64,000 nucleotides of DNA from an uncultured Lachnospiraceae bacterium (GCA_910577175.1 CAJTLU010000009.1:1-64000), one strand, 5' to 3'. Numbered from the stretch's first letter, positions 25,706 to 35,655 are shown. Notes: generated by a model not told the origin, from the sequence alone. Translations and numbers: made by a program.

Positions 25706-26344
25706 ATGGAGTATATTACGATTGCGCTTGCCAAGGGCAGGCTTGCCAAAAAGGCGTTAGAGCTGTTAGAGCAGACCGGGGTAACCTGTGAGGAAATCAA
25801 GGATAAGGATTCCAGAAAGCTGATTTTTACCAATGAGGAGTTAAAGTTTAAGTTTTTTCTTGCAAAGGCAAACGATGTGCCGACCTATGTAGAGTATGGC
25901 GCGGCGGACATTGGTGTTGTAGGAAAGGATACGATTTTAGAAGAGGGCAGGGAGCTTTATGAGGTCATCGACCTCGGAATCGGAAAATGCCGGATGTGCG
26001 TAGCGGGGCCGGCGTCCGCCGGAGCGCTTCTTGGAAACGGGGAGTTGATTCGTGTGGCAACAAAGTATCCGAATATTGCAAAATCGTATTTTATGAACCA
26101 GAAGCACCAGACCGCCGAGATTATCAAGCTGAACGGTTCCATTGAGCTGGCGCCGATTGTGGGACTTTCCGATGTGATTGTAGACATCGTGGAAACCGGC
26201 TCCACCTTAAAGGAAAACGGTCTGGTTGTTCTTGAAGAGGTATGCCCGCTTTCGGCGAGGATGGTAGTTAACCGCGTCAGCATGAAGATGGAACAGGCAC
26301 GTATTACGGAATTGATTTCAAAGCTGCGGAACATAGTGGAATAA
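25706..26344 (+). CDS. hisG: ATP phosphoribosyltransferase, short form
   Basis: 212 residues. First committed step of histidine synthesis: ATP + PRPP to phosphoribosyl-ATP. The short form lacks the C-terminal regulatory domain and so needs HisZ, which is encoded immediately upstream (2-nt gap). Motifs: ITIALAKGRLAKKALELL, ADIGVVGKDT and the PRPP loop VDIVETGSTLKENGL. Confidence 0.97.
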   Translation: MEYITIALAKGRLAKKALELLEQTGVTCEEIKDKDSRKLIFTNEELKFKFFLAKANDVPTYVEYGAADIGVVGKDTILEEGRELYEVIDLGIGKCRMCVAGPASAGALLGNGELIRVATKYPNIAKSYFMNQKHQTAEIIKLNGSIELAPIVGLSDVIVDIVETGSTLKENGLVVLEEVCPLSARMVVNRVSMKMEQARITELISKLRNIVE

Positions 26345-26377
26345 AGTGCTGCGCCCTGCAGCGGAAAGAGGAAAAGT

Positions 26378-27679
26378 ATGAGAATAGTTCGTCTGACACA
26401 GGAAACGAAAAAGAATATTCTGGAGAATCTGTTAAAGCGCAGCCCGAACCAGTACAGGGAGTATTCGGAACGGGTGGAAGAAATTTTAAACGAGGTAAGG
26501 GAACGTGGCGATGCGGCGGTGTTTGCGTTTACCAAAGAGTACGATAAGGCGGAGCTGACAAAGGAAACTGTCCGCGTGACGCCGGAAGAGATTGCAGAGG
26601 CTTATAAAAGACTTCCGGAAAGAACCATAGAGGTAATCCGCAAGGCGATTGTCAATATCCGTTCCTACCATGAGAAGCAGAGAAGAAACAGCTGGTTTGA
26701 CGCGCAGCCTGACGGTACGATTCTGGGGCAGAAGATTACCCCGATTGCGTCGGTCGGCGTGTATGTGCCGGGCGGAAAGGCTGCATATCCGTCCTCTGTG
26801 CTGATGAACGTAATTCCTGCCAGAGTTGCAGGCGTAGAGCGGATTGTCATGGTAACGCCTCCGGGGGCAGACGGCAGGGTGTATGAGGGAACGCTGGTTG
26901 CAGCAAAGGAAGCAGGAGTGACGGAGATTTACAAGGTGGGCGGCGCTCAGGCAATCGGCGCGCTTGCCTACGGCACCGGCAGCATCCCGAAGGTAGACAA
27001 GATTGTGGGACCGGGCAATATTTATGTAGCGCTTGCAAAGAAGGCAGTATACGGACACGTCAGCATTGACTCAGTGGCAGGACCAAGTGAAATCCTTGTG
27101 CTTGCGGACGAGACGGCAAACCCGACCTATGCGGCGGCGGATTTACTGTCCCAGGCAGAGCATGACGAGCTTGCCTCGGCAATTCTGATTACAACGAGCG
27201 CAGAACTGGCAGAAAAGGTAAACGCCGAGGTGGAACGCTTTGCGGCACAGCTTAGCAGGAAAGGGATTCTGGAAAAGTCGTTGGAGAATTACGGTTATAT
27301 CCTGCTTGCGGATACGATGGAGGATGCGATTGATACCGTAAACGAGATAGCATCCGAGCATCTGGAGCTTCTGACGAAGGATGCATTTACAGTAATGACG
27401 AAGATTAAGAATGCCGGCGCTATTTTTATCGGGGAGTATTCGAGTGAGCCGCTCGGAGACTATTTTGCGGGACCGAACCATGTGCTGCCGACCAACGGGA
27501 CGGCGAAGTTCTTTTCCCCGCTTGAGGTGGATGACTTTATTAAGAAGTCCAGCATTATTTCTTATTCCAGAGAGGCGTTGGAGCCGATTCACGAGGATAT
27601 CATCGATTTTGCAAAGGCGGAGGGCCTGACGGCGCATGCCAATTCTATTGCGGTGCGTTTTGGGAAAGAAGTGAGGTAA
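26378..27679 (+). CDS. hisD: Histidinol dehydrogenase
   Basis: 433 residues. Zinc-dependent, NAD-linked double oxidation of histidinol to histidine. VGVYVPGGKAAYPSSVLMN, KVGGAQAIGALAYGT, VDKIVGPGNIYVALAKK, DSVAGPSEILVLADETA, catalytic Glu-His in IASEHLEL and the C-terminal GPNHVLPTNGTA. 33 nt after hisG. Confidence 0.97.
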   Translation: MRIVRLTQETKKNILENLLKRSPNQYREYSERVEEILNEVRERGDAAVFAFTKEYDKAELTKETVRVTPEEIAEAYKRLPERTIEVIRKAIVNIRSYHEKQRRNSWFDAQPDGTILGQKITPIASVGVYVPGGKAAYPSSVLMNVIPARVAGVERIVMVTPPGADGRVYEGTLVAAKEAGVTEIYKVGGAQAIGALAYGTGSIPKVDKIVGPGNIYVALAKKAVYGHVSIDSVAGPSEILVLADETANPTYAAADLLSQAEHDELASAILITTSAELAEKVNAEVERFAAQLSRKGILEKSLENYGYILLADTMEDAIDTVNEIASEHLELLTKDAFTVMTKIKNAGAIFIGEYSSEPLGDYFAGPNHVLPTNGTAKFFSPLEVDDFIKKSSIISYSREALEPIHEDIIDFAKAEGLTAHANSIAVRFGKEVR

Positions 27680-27690
27680 AGGAGGACAAT

Positions 27691-28275
27691 ATGCGGAGTG
27701 CAAAGGTAGAACGGAATACAAAGGAAACGCAGATTGTCTGTGAGCTGAATCTGGATGGAACAGGGGTGGCAAAGGTAGATACCGGTATTGGGTTTTTGGA
27801 CCATATGTTGAACAGCTTTGCAAGGCACGGGTTTTTTAATCTGAACCTGTCTGTCAAAGGAGACCTGTATGTGGACTGCCATCATACGATAGAGGATACC
27901 GGGATTGTACTCGGACAGGCGATAAGAGAGGCATTGGGAGAGAAGGAGGGGATTGCAAGGTATGGCTCTTCTCTGCTTCCGATGGATGAGACACTGGTGC
28001 TTTGCGCGGTAGATTTGTCCGGACGCCCGTACTTAAATTTTGATATAACTTTTACGTCTGAGCGCGTAGGATATTATGATACAGAGATGGTGCGGGAGTT
28101 TTTCTATGCTGTTTCCTATAGTGCCGGAATAAATCTACATTTAAAACAGATGGCAGGAACGAATAATCATCATTTAATCGAGGCGGCATATAAGGCGTTT
28201 GCGAGGGCGTTAGATGCGGCAGTGGCGGCAGAACCGCGCCTGACAGGGACATTATCGACAAAAGGGATGTTATAG
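27691..28275 (+). CDS. hisB: Imidazoleglycerol-phosphate dehydratase
   Basis: 194 residues, the monofunctional form (no HAD phosphatase domain). Manganese-binding repeats: HMLNSFARHGFFNL, VDCHHTIEDTGIVLGQA, FFYAVSYSAGINLH and GTNNHHLIEAAYKAFARAL. It dehydrates imidazole glycerol phosphate. Starts 11 nt after hisD with AAAGGAGG. Confidence 0.97.
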   Translation: MRSAKVERNTKETQIVCELNLDGTGVAKVDTGIGFLDHMLNSFARHGFFNLNLSVKGDLYVDCHHTIEDTGIVLGQAIREALGEKEGIARYGSSLLPMDETLVLCAVDLSGRPYLNFDITFTSERVGYYDTEMVREFFYAVSYSAGINLHLKQMAGTNNHHLIEAAYKAFARALDAAVAAEPRLTGTLSTKGML

Positions 28276-28284
28276 GAGGAAGTA

Positions 28285-29004
28285 ATGAAGCTATATCCGG
28301 CAATTGATATAAAAAACGGGCAGTGTGTAAGGCTCTGCCAGGGTGTGTTTTCCGATGTGAATGTATATGCGGAAAAGCCGTATACGGTGGCAAAGGAGTT
28401 TGAGGCGGCAGGTGCGTCGTTTTTACATATTGTGGACCTGGACGGGGCGCTACTGGGCCATACCGCGAACGCAGCGGCAATTTCCGAAATTGTCGCGAAT
28501 GTTTCTATCCGGACAGAAATCGGCGGCGGCATCCGCACGATGGAAGATATCGAACAGAAGTTGAAATTAGGGCTGAATCGTGTTATCATAGGTACAAAGG
28601 CGGTAAAAGAACCGCAGTTTATCGAAGAGGCAGTAAAACGCTTCGGTGCGGAGCGGATTGTCATCGGCATTGATGCGAAGGACGGCATGGTGGCGGTGGA
28701 AGGCTGGGAAAAGGTGAGCGACCATAGAGCGGTTTCTTTTGCACTGGAAATGAAAAAGCTTGGCGCCACTACAGTAATTTATACCGACATTGCAAGAGAT
28801 GGTATGCTTTCCGGCCCGAATTTTGAATGCACGAAAGAGATGATTTGCAGCACCGGTATGGAGATTATTGCCTCCGGCGGCGTTTCTTCGATGGAGGATC
28901 TGGTCCGTCTGGAGGAAATCGGCGCCGCGGGCGCAATTATTGGCAAGGCAATTTACGAAAAGAAAGTGAATCTTGCCGAAGCGGTCGCGCGTTTTGAGCG
29001 TTAG
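28285..29004 (+). CDS. hisA: ProFAR isomerase HisA
   Basis: 239 residues, TIM barrel. Catalytic Asp pair: AIDIKNGQCVRL (near residue 8) and VIGIDAKDGMVAVEGW (~128). Phosphate-binding loops EIGGGIRTMEDI and ASGGVSSMEDLVRL. 9 nt after hisB. The hisH and hisF genes that normally surround hisA are absent from this operon. Confidence 0.97.
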   Translation: MKLYPAIDIKNGQCVRLCQGVFSDVNVYAEKPYTVAKEFEAAGASFLHIVDLDGALLGHTANAAAISEIVANVSIRTEIGGGIRTMEDIEQKLKLGLNRVIIGTKAVKEPQFIEEAVKRFGAERIVIGIDAKDGMVAVEGWEKVSDHRAVSFALEMKKLGATTVIYTDIARDGMLSGPNFECTKEMICSTGMEIIASGGVSSMEDLVRLEEIGAAGAIIGKAIYEKKVNLAEAVARFER

Positions 29005-29087
29005 TCTGCCAGAATACGAAAGAAATGCCCGAAGAGGAAGTCATGTATCCAAAATGGCTTCCTAAGAAGATATGGAAAGGAGAGCGC

Positions 29088-30365
29088 ATGCGAAAGAAGT
29101 TATTTGCGTATATCAATACGGAGAGTGAATTTGAAGAGAATGTAGCAGAGGCGGTCAACCGTTACTTTTTAAACGGCGCGGACGGTCTGTTCCTTTACAG
29201 CTATATTGCCGGGGATGCGTATAAAGAAGAGTTTTTTCATATGATAAAGCGCGTAACGCAGGAATTGGCGCTGCCATATTATGTCGGCTGCCATGTGGCG
29301 CGGTTTGAGGATGTGAAGAAGGCGTTTTATACCGGAGCTTCTGCGGTGGTGATTCCGATAGACGGTCTGGAGGACTGGGAAGTTATCCGGGAGTCCGTGC
29401 ACCGTTTCGGCAGCGAAAAGATAATTGCAGAGCTGAATGCGGCAAAGGCCGATACGGAGGAAGGGCTTGCAGCGCTTTCTGCAAAGGCGGCAAAGGCATG
29501 CGGCATGGGAGCAGGCGGGCTGCTGTTCAAGCATGTTACCATCGGACCGCGTATGACTGCCTATCTGAAGACGCTGCAGGTTCCGGTAATGGTGCGTGAC
29601 AGTCTGGTCAGAAATTCTGTGGAGGAGCTGCTCAGTACAGAAGGGGTGTCAGCGCTCGCGACCAATTATTACAAGAACAAGGATATCCGAAGAGTAAAAG
29701 AGAATTTAACATTTAGCGGCATTAACATGTATCATCTGGAAAGCTCGCTGCCGTTTTCCGAGTTTAAAAAGGATCAAAACGGGCTGGTTCCGGTCATAGT
29801 GCAGGATTACCGCAGCAATGAAGTTTTAATGCTTGCATATATGAATGAAGAGTCGTATAATAGGACTATAGAAGATGGGCGTATGATTTATTATTCCCGC
29901 AGCCGGAAGGAACTCTGGCTGAAGGGAGAGACCTCTGGCAATTACCAGTATGTGAAGTCGTTAGCATTAGATTGTGACAGGGACACGATTCTGGCAAGGG
30001 TTTATCCGGTCGGGCCTGCATGTCATACAGGGCATACGAGCTGCTTTTTTACCGAACTGACTGAGTACAGCAAGGAAGGACCTGCTCCGCAGGAGGTACT
30101 AGAGGAGCTGTATGCTACGATTATAGACAGAAAGGCACATCCAAAAGAGGGCTCCTATACGAACTATCTGTTTGAAAAGGGAATCGATAAAATCTTAAAA
30201 AAGTGCGGGGAAGAGGCGTCTGAGATTATCATTGCAGCCAAGAATCCGGAGGCAGAGGAATTAAAGTACGAGATTGCGGACTTTTTGTATCATCTGTCTG
30301 TTCTTATGGTGGAATGCGGATTGAACTGGGATGATGTTATGACGGAGCTTGCGCACCGGAGGTAA
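29088..30365 (+). CDS. hisIE: HisIE with an N-terminal degenerate HisA/HisF-like barrel
   Basis: 425 residues against ~200-230 for ordinary HisIE. Residues ~1-215 read as a HisA/F-type half-barrel fold (NGADGLFLYSY, GCHVARFEDVKKAFYTGASA) but lack the catalytic Asp motifs (no CLDV at the N-terminus), so this part is probably not a cyclase. Residues ~225-330 are phosphoribosyl-AMP cyclohydrolase (NEVLMLAYMNEESYNRTIED, zinc ligands in LDCDRDTILARV and ACHTGHTSCFF). Residues ~340-425 are phosphoribosyl-ATP pyrophosphatase (ILKKCGEEASEIIIAAKN, EIADFLYHLSVLM). Start ATG 29088 after AAAGGAG; the frame is open from 29025 without a better site. Confidence 0.93.
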   Translation: MRKKLFAYINTESEFEENVAEAVNRYFLNGADGLFLYSYIAGDAYKEEFFHMIKRVTQELALPYYVGCHVARFEDVKKAFYTGASAVVIPIDGLEDWEVIRESVHRFGSEKIIAELNAAKADTEEGLAALSAKAAKACGMGAGGLLFKHVTIGPRMTAYLKTLQVPVMVRDSLVRNSVEELLSTEGVSALATNYYKNKDIRRVKENLTFSGINMYHLESSLPFSEFKKDQNGLVPVIVQDYRSNEVLMLAYMNEESYNRTIEDGRMIYYSRSRKELWLKGETSGNYQYVKSLALDCDRDTILARVYPVGPACHTGHTSCFFTELTEYSKEGPAPQEVLEELYATIIDRKAHPKEGSYTNYLFEKGIDKILKKCGEEASEIIIAAKNPEAEELKYEIADFLYHLSVLMVECGLNWDDVMTELAHRR

Positions 30366-30430
30366 AGGACAGGGCTCTTGAAAGAACCGGACAGTAAGAG
30401 TACTGAGAGTATGGAAAGGCGGTCAATGAG

Positions 30431-30559
30431 ATGGAGTTTTTAAAAGCGTTACTTATGGATGGAATGCAGTTTATTGTGATGGCAGGAGTGGCTTTTGGAG
30501 CGGTTCTACTTGGAATCATGCTGCGGAAGAGAAAGAATGCGGCAAAGGAAGAAGAGTAA
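30431..30559 (+). CDS. 42-residue single-span membrane peptide
   Basis: Starts at ATG 30431, 65 nt after hisIE, with only a weak ribosome site (GGCGGT). It reads MEFLKALLMDGMQFIVMAGV, continues hydrophobic to about residue 29 (FGAVLLGIML) and ends in a charged tail RKRKNAAKEEE. The layout of one span with a basic stop-transfer and acidic end fits a real small membrane protein. A strong hairpin follows 18 nt after the stop. Function unknown. Confidence 0.55.
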   Translation: MEFLKALLMDGMQFIVMAGVAFGAVLLGIMLRKRKNAAKEEE

Positions 30560-30576
30560 GGCTGTAAAAGCGGGAG

Positions 30577-30615
30577 ACAAGGCTGCCGGACAGGGTTCGG
30601 CAGCCTTGTTTCACT
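30577..30615 (+). terminator. Terminator ending the his operon
   Basis: Perfect 12-bp stem ACAAGGCTGCCG/CGGCAGCCTTGT (30577-30588 with 30598-30609), then TTC. The U-tract is short but the stem is very stable. Confidence 0.75.
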
Positions 30616-30730
30616 TCATAAGAATACGGTTGTTTGTCGGCAGATAAAAGCATATTCCAATGAAATGAAAACGCTCCGCGGGATGTCAGGGCGTGCCGTG
30701 CGGCAGGAAAAAGATAACAGGAGAATTGAA

Positions 30731-32122
30731 ATGTTACACAGGTTAAAGAAAAGGTATATCGGGGATAAGGCATTTTACCGGATGGCACTTGCTATTGCGG
30801 TGCCGATTATGATACAGAACGGCATCTCGAATTTTGTAAGCATGTTAGACAATATTATGGTGGGCAGGGTCGGTACGGAGCAGATGACCGGCGTTGCGAT
30901 TGTCAACCAGTTAATTTTTGTATTCAATCTGATGATTTTCGGGGCAGTGTCTGGCGCCGGTATTTTCGGCGCGCAGTTTTTTGGAAACGGAGACTACAAG
31001 GGCGTGCGGGATACGTTCCGATTTAAGCTGATTAGTTGTGCTGTACTTACGATTGCCGGGATTTTAGTGTTTCTTTTTCTTGGCGATAAGCTGATTTGGC
31101 TTTATTTACAGGGGGAAGGCTCTCCGGAGGAGATTGAGGCGAGCTTCGGGTATGCAAAGCAGTATCTCCAGATTATGCTTGCCGGCTTTGTTCCGTTTTT
31201 CATTTCCCAGTGCTATTCTGCGACTCTCCGGGAAACCGGCGAGACAATGCTTCCGATGAAGTCCGGTATTGCTGCGGTGTTTGTAAATATGTGTTTTAAT
31301 GCACTGTTGATTTTTGGTCTGCTTGGCTTCCCAAAGATGGGCGCGGCAGGCGCTGCGGTTGCAACCGTGATTTCCCGTTTTGTGGAGGCAGGGATTGTAA
31401 TTGCCGCCACACACCGGAATAAGGAAAAGTACCGGTTCATAGAGGGGGCGTACAAGAGCCTCCGGGTGCCGAAAGAGCTTGTAGCAGGGATTTTGCAGAA
31501 GGGCGTGCCACTTCTGTTAAATGAAACGCTCTGGGCAGGCAGTATGGCGGTATTGAACCAGTGCTATTCGGTGCGGGGGTATGACGTTGTATCTGCGGTC
31601 AACATCGCTTCTACGATTACGAATGTATTTAATGTTTCGTTTATCGCGATGGGCAGTGCAATCGGTATTATTATCGGACAGATGCTCGGAGGCGGAAGGA
31701 CAGAGGAGGCCGTGGATGCCAACCGTAAGCTTACGGTTTTTTCTATTGTGTTCTGCCTTTTGTTTGGTGTAGCGTTGATGGGCGTGGCGCCGTTTTTTCC
31801 GCGGATTTATGAAGCAGGGCAGTCCATCCGTGATATGGCGGCAAAATTCATTCGGGTTGCGGCTTTTTGTATGCCGCTTGGAGCCTTTGCAAATGCCTGT
31901 TATTTTACGTTACGTTCCGGAGGGAAGACGTTTGTAACAGTTTTATTTGACAGCTGCTACGCCTGGGTTGTCGTTGTTCCACTTGCGTACTGTTTAAGCC
32001 GTTTTACCGGAATGCCGATTGTGCCGTTATATCTGTGCTGCCAGCTGGTTGAAATCGGAAAGTGCATCATCGGGTTTGTGATGATAAAAAGCGGAATCTG
32101 GATACAGAAGATTGTCGCATAG
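30731..32122 (+). CDS. MATE-family multidrug/cation antiporter
   Basis: 463 residues with about 12 membrane helices. The N-terminal RMALAIAVPIMIQNGISNFV and the MLDNIMVGRVGTEQMTGVAI loop are typical of the MATE/NorM family; the second half repeats the pattern (VPLLLNETLWAGSMAVLNQC). Exports drugs or cationic metabolites in exchange for Na+ or H+. Start ATG 30731 after AGGAGAA. Confidence 0.92.
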   Translation: MLHRLKKRYIGDKAFYRMALAIAVPIMIQNGISNFVSMLDNIMVGRVGTEQMTGVAIVNQLIFVFNLMIFGAVSGAGIFGAQFFGNGDYKGVRDTFRFKLISCAVLTIAGILVFLFLGDKLIWLYLQGEGSPEEIEASFGYAKQYLQIMLAGFVPFFISQCYSATLRETGETMLPMKSGIAAVFVNMCFNALLIFGLLGFPKMGAAGAAVATVISRFVEAGIVIAATHRNKEKYRFIEGAYKSLRVPKELVAGILQKGVPLLLNETLWAGSMAVLNQCYSVRGYDVVSAVNIASTITNVFNVSFIAMGSAIGIIIGQMLGGGRTEEAVDANRKLTVFSIVFCLLFGVALMGVAPFFPRIYEAGQSIRDMAAKFIRVAAFCMPLGAFANACYFTLRSGGKTFVTVLFDSCYAWVVVVPLAYCLSRFTGMPIVPLYLCCQLVEIGKCIIGFVMIKSGIWIQKIVA

Positions 32123-32208
32123 GAAAAAATACAGAACGCAAACAGCCGGGCGCAAACATAATAGTTCCGTCCGTGTGTTATAATAAGCGAAATGAAAGGA
32201 TAACAATT

Positions 32209-32916
32209 ATGTCGGAGCATTATATCGAATTTCACAATGTTACCAAAAGCTATGGCAGTGGAAATGCGCAGGTAAATGCCCTTTCCGGGGTCAGCTTTTC
32301 GGTGGACAAGGGAGAATTTTGTGTTCTTCTTGGCTCCTCCGGCGCAGGAAAGACGACGCTTTTGAATATGCTCGGAGGGATGGACACCGTTACGGATGGA
32401 AGCATTCTGTTTGACGGCAGGGAAATTTCTTCCCTGAAAAAACGGGCGTTGATTGACTACCGCCGCCATGACGTAGGATTTGTTTTTCAGTTTTACAATC
32501 TCATTCCCAATCTGACGGCTCTTGAAAATGTGGAGATTGCAGCACAGCTTTGCAAAAATCCGATTCCTGCAGGAGAGGCGCTTGCCATGGTTGGTCTTTC
32601 GGAGCGGGAGAGTAATTTTCCAGCACAGCTTTCAGGCGGTGAGCAGCAGCGTGTGGCAATTGCGCGCGCTCTTGCGAAAAACCCCCGGCTGCTGCTTTGC
32701 GACGAGCCGACCGGTGCGCTTGATTATGTGACGGGTAAGGCAGTGCTGAAGCTATTGTATGATTTAAGCCATGAGCGGAATACGACGGTAATCATTATTA
32801 CCCATAACCAGGCGATTGCGCCGATGGCAGACCGCATTATCCGTATTAAGAGCGGAAAGATACAGTCCAATGAAATCAATAAGAACGTCACTTCGATTGA
32901 CGAGATTGAGTGGTGA
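32209..32916 (+). CDS. ABC transporter ATP-binding protein (MacB/LolD type)
   Basis: 235 residues. Walker A LLGSSGAGKTTLLN, Q-loop FVFQFYNLIPNLT, signature LSGGEQQRVAIARAL, Walker B LLLCDEPTGALD and H-loop IIITHN. This subfamily energises FtsX-type permeases, often for antimicrobial-peptide resistance or lipoprotein/peptide export. Its stop is 2 nt before the permease ATG, so they are one unit. A TATAAT about 30 nt upstream suggests its own promoter, but the -35 is poor. Confidence 0.93.
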   Translation: MSEHYIEFHNVTKSYGSGNAQVNALSGVSFSVDKGEFCVLLGSSGAGKTTLLNMLGGMDTVTDGSILFDGREISSLKKRALIDYRRHDVGFVFQFYNLIPNLTALENVEIAAQLCKNPIPAGEALAMVGLSERESNFPAQLSGGEQQRVAIARALAKNPRLLLCDEPTGALDYVTGKAVLKLLYDLSHERNTTVIIITHNQAIAPMADRIIRIKSGKIQSNEINKNVTSIDEIEW

Positions 32917-32918
32917 TT

Positions 32919-35390
32919 ATGGGAAAAGGTTCTGTTTTGAAATTAACATGGCGTACCATACGTGCCTTTTTCGGACGGTACATGGCATTGCTTCTGATTG
33001 TGGCGCTCAGCGCAGGCTTTTTTGCAGGGCTTAAAGTGACGAAGGACGCGATGGCGAATACCTGTGATAAGTTCCTCAAGGAGCAGGAGTTCTATGATTT
33101 TCGCATCTATTGCACCCTCGGGTTTACAAAAGAGGACGCGGAGCAGTTTGCAAAGCTTCCCGGTGTCCGTCTGGCAGAAGGAACCCAGACGATGGATGCG
33201 ATACTTCATTATGACGAAAATGAGCACCCGTTTACGCTGCTCGCGCTGCCAGAGCAGGTCAACCTGCCGGCATTGACGGCGGGAAGAATGCCGGAGGCGG
33301 AAAACGAGTGTCTTGCCGACGACAGGCGTTTTAGTGAGGCGGACCTCGGAAAGACAATCCGTCTTTCCGAAGAAAATACGGAGAGTGTATTTTCAGGGCT
33401 TGGCAGGGAAGAGTTTATCATTACAGGTCTTGTGGATTCTCCGCTTTATATCGGCGTAGACAGAGGGACGACCGGAATCGGGAGCGGTATCGTCTATTCC
33501 TATCTGTATCTTTTGCAGGAGAATTTTACGGGAGAGTTCTATACGGAAATCGACCTGGTGCTGTCCGAACGGGAGAGGATTTACAGCAATGCCTATAAGG
33601 ACTTAATTGAGCAGCATAAGGGGGAGGTTACAAAGCTGTGTGAGGAGCGTGCGGAGAAACGGTATGAGACGCTTCTGTCCGGCTACGGTCTGACTCCGGA
33701 GCAGGGAGCGGCAGCCGGTATAAGGAAGCCGGTAAGCTATGTGCTGACCCGTTCTGAAAATGCAGGCTATGCAAGCTTTAAAAACGATACTTCGATTATC
33801 AGCGGAATTGCCAATATTTTTCCGGTTTTCTTTATTTTGATTGCAATTCTGGTGTGTATGACGACCATGACAAGAATGGTAGACGAGGAGCGTACCCAGA
33901 TCGGGGTTCTGAAGGCAATGGGTTTTGGAAACGGTACGATTATGGCAAAGTATCTGCTGTATGCCGGAAGCGCCACAGTCCTTGGCTGGATTGCCGGATT
34001 TTTTGTCTGTACCTGGGGGTTGCCGCAGGTATTTTGGTATGCATACCGTGTCATGTATGATTTTGCGCCGCTTTCTTATTTATTTAGTCCTCTGCTTGCC
34101 GGACTTACCCTGGCAGTATCGCTTGCCGGAATCCTTGGCAGCGCATTTCTTTCCTGCCGGAAGGAACTTAGCAGTGTTCCTGCAAAGCTGATACGTCCCC
34201 GTGCCGCGAAAAACGGAAAGCGCATTCTGTTAGAGCGGATTACGCTTCTTTGGAAGCGTCTGTCGTTCCTGCAGAAGATTACAATGCGTAATATGTTCCG
34301 TTATAAGCGCCGGCTTTTTATGATGCTGTTCGGAATCAGCTGCTGTGCCGGGCTTGTGGTGACGGCGTTTGGCGTGCGGGATTCCATGATTCATGTCGGC
34401 TCCCTCCAGTTTGAAGGAGTCCAGACCTATGATATTGAGGCATCCTTTGCGGAAGGGGACCTGGCGGATGTTTCCGCGGAGATTGCAACAATGGAGGAGG
34501 TGAAAGGGAGCTTTCCTGCGTCGATGCACAATGTAGAGCTGTCAGGAGGGGAAGCGTCCGGGACGGCAGTCTTAAATTCAGTTACGCTGATGAGCTATGA
34601 AACGACCGAAGGACTTTCTGATTTCTGGGACCTTCACAGCGGAAAGAAGACGCTTGCTTATCCGGAAAAGGGAGAGGCTGTTTTGAACCGCAAGGCGGCG
34701 GAAAAGCTGAAGCTTTCCATAGGCGACCGCGTTACAATCTGCGACGCGCAGATGCAAAGCTGCACAGTAACCATAGCCGGCATTTTTGACAATTATATTT
34801 ACAATTTTATTATGATATCGAAGGAGACCTATGAAGAGACGTTCGGGGCATGGGAAGCTAATACGCTTCTGCTTTCCATAGATGGAAATGAGGAAGAAAC
34901 GGCAAGGACCCTGACCGGCATGGAGAAGGTCAAGGGAGTTTCCAGGCTTGCAGTGACAAAGGAGAATGTGGACAGCGCTCTTTCCTGCCTGAATTACATT
35001 ATCTGGCTGATTGTGGTATTTTCGGGGGCGCTGGCGTTTATCGTTATTTTTAACCTGACGAATATCAATCTGGCGGAGCGGAGCCGCGAAATTGCCACAG
35101 TACAGGTGCTTGGCTTCTATCCGAGGGAGACGGAGAGCTATGTTTTGCGGGAAAATCTTGTTCTTTCTGTAATAGCTGGCATTATCGGGCTGCCGCTTGG
35201 CACTCTGTTCCATCGCGTTGTCATGCACATGATTGTAATTGAATTGCTGGAATTTCAGAGGAAGGTAACGCCGTTAAGCTATGTGCTCGCTTTTGTCTGT
35301 ACGATACTTTTCGCGTTTATTGTCAATCTGTTTATGAAACGCCAGATTGGAAAGATTCATATGGCGGAATCCTTAAAGGCGGTAGAGTAG
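32919..35390 (+). CDS. FtsX-family ABC permease, large
   Basis: 823 residues. A membrane span at ~15-35, a ~270-residue outer domain, an FtsX domain with three spans (~300-420, MVDEERTQIGVLKAMGF), a second span and outer domain (~475-690), and a second FtsX domain (~695-820, EIATVQVLGFYPRETESYVLRE). This is the long, two-FtsX-domain architecture of Firmicute exporters such as those acting on bacteriocins or cell-wall antibiotics. Substrate unknown. Paired with the ATPase at 32209; no two-component system lies nearby to suggest induction by an antibiotic. Confidence 0.9.
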   Translation: MGKGSVLKLTWRTIRAFFGRYMALLLIVALSAGFFAGLKVTKDAMANTCDKFLKEQEFYDFRIYCTLGFTKEDAEQFAKLPGVRLAEGTQTMDAILHYDENEHPFTLLALPEQVNLPALTAGRMPEAENECLADDRRFSEADLGKTIRLSEENTESVFSGLGREEFIITGLVDSPLYIGVDRGTTGIGSGIVYSYLYLLQENFTGEFYTEIDLVLSERERIYSNAYKDLIEQHKGEVTKLCEERAEKRYETLLSGYGLTPEQGAAAGIRKPVSYVLTRSENAGYASFKNDTSIISGIANIFPVFFILIAILVCMTTMTRMVDEERTQIGVLKAMGFGNGTIMAKYLLYAGSATVLGWIAGFFVCTWGLPQVFWYAYRVMYDFAPLSYLFSPLLAGLTLAVSLAGILGSAFLSCRKELSSVPAKLIRPRAAKNGKRILLERITLLWKRLSFLQKITMRNMFRYKRRLFMMLFGISCCAGLVVTAFGVRDSMIHVGSLQFEGVQTYDIEASFAEGDLADVSAEIATMEEVKGSFPASMHNVELSGGEASGTAVLNSVTLMSYETTEGLSDFWDLHSGKKTLAYPEKGEAVLNRKAAEKLKLSIGDRVTICDAQMQSCTVTIAGIFDNYIYNFIMISKETYEETFGAWEANTLLLSIDGNEEETARTLTGMEKVKGVSRLAVTKENVDSALSCLNYIIWLIVVFSGALAFIVIFNLTNINLAERSREIATVQVLGFYPRETESYVLRENLVLSVIAGIIGLPLGTLFHRVVMHMIVIELLEFQRKVTPLSYVLAFVCTILFAFIVNLFMKRQIGKIHMAESLKAVE

Positions 35391-35655
35391 CTTAAGAGGC
35401 TGTCGGACAAAGCGCACGGTCCGCTTTACAAGCGGAGAGTATTTTTTACTGAAAAGGGAATACGGTTATTTCATTTTTGCATGTGCCTGCGTTCTACCGG
35501 ATGTCTTCTGAGTGCCGCTAAGCCGCCCGGGGGGCGTCTTCACGCCGGAACAGTATTAAGTGCGTACAAAATATGGATACAGAAGAGAAAACAGGGTAGA
35601 AAAATCCGTTTGTTTTTGTTATAATACGAATAAATAAATGTAAAGGAGAGTTCCA

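Noticed and set aside
35391..35655. Gene or regulatory RNA between the FtsX permease and the next operon
   Set aside because: Only short inverted repeats (for example CCGCTT/AAGCGG at ~35420) and a TATAAT near 35620 are seen; no frame of useful length and no known RNA pattern.
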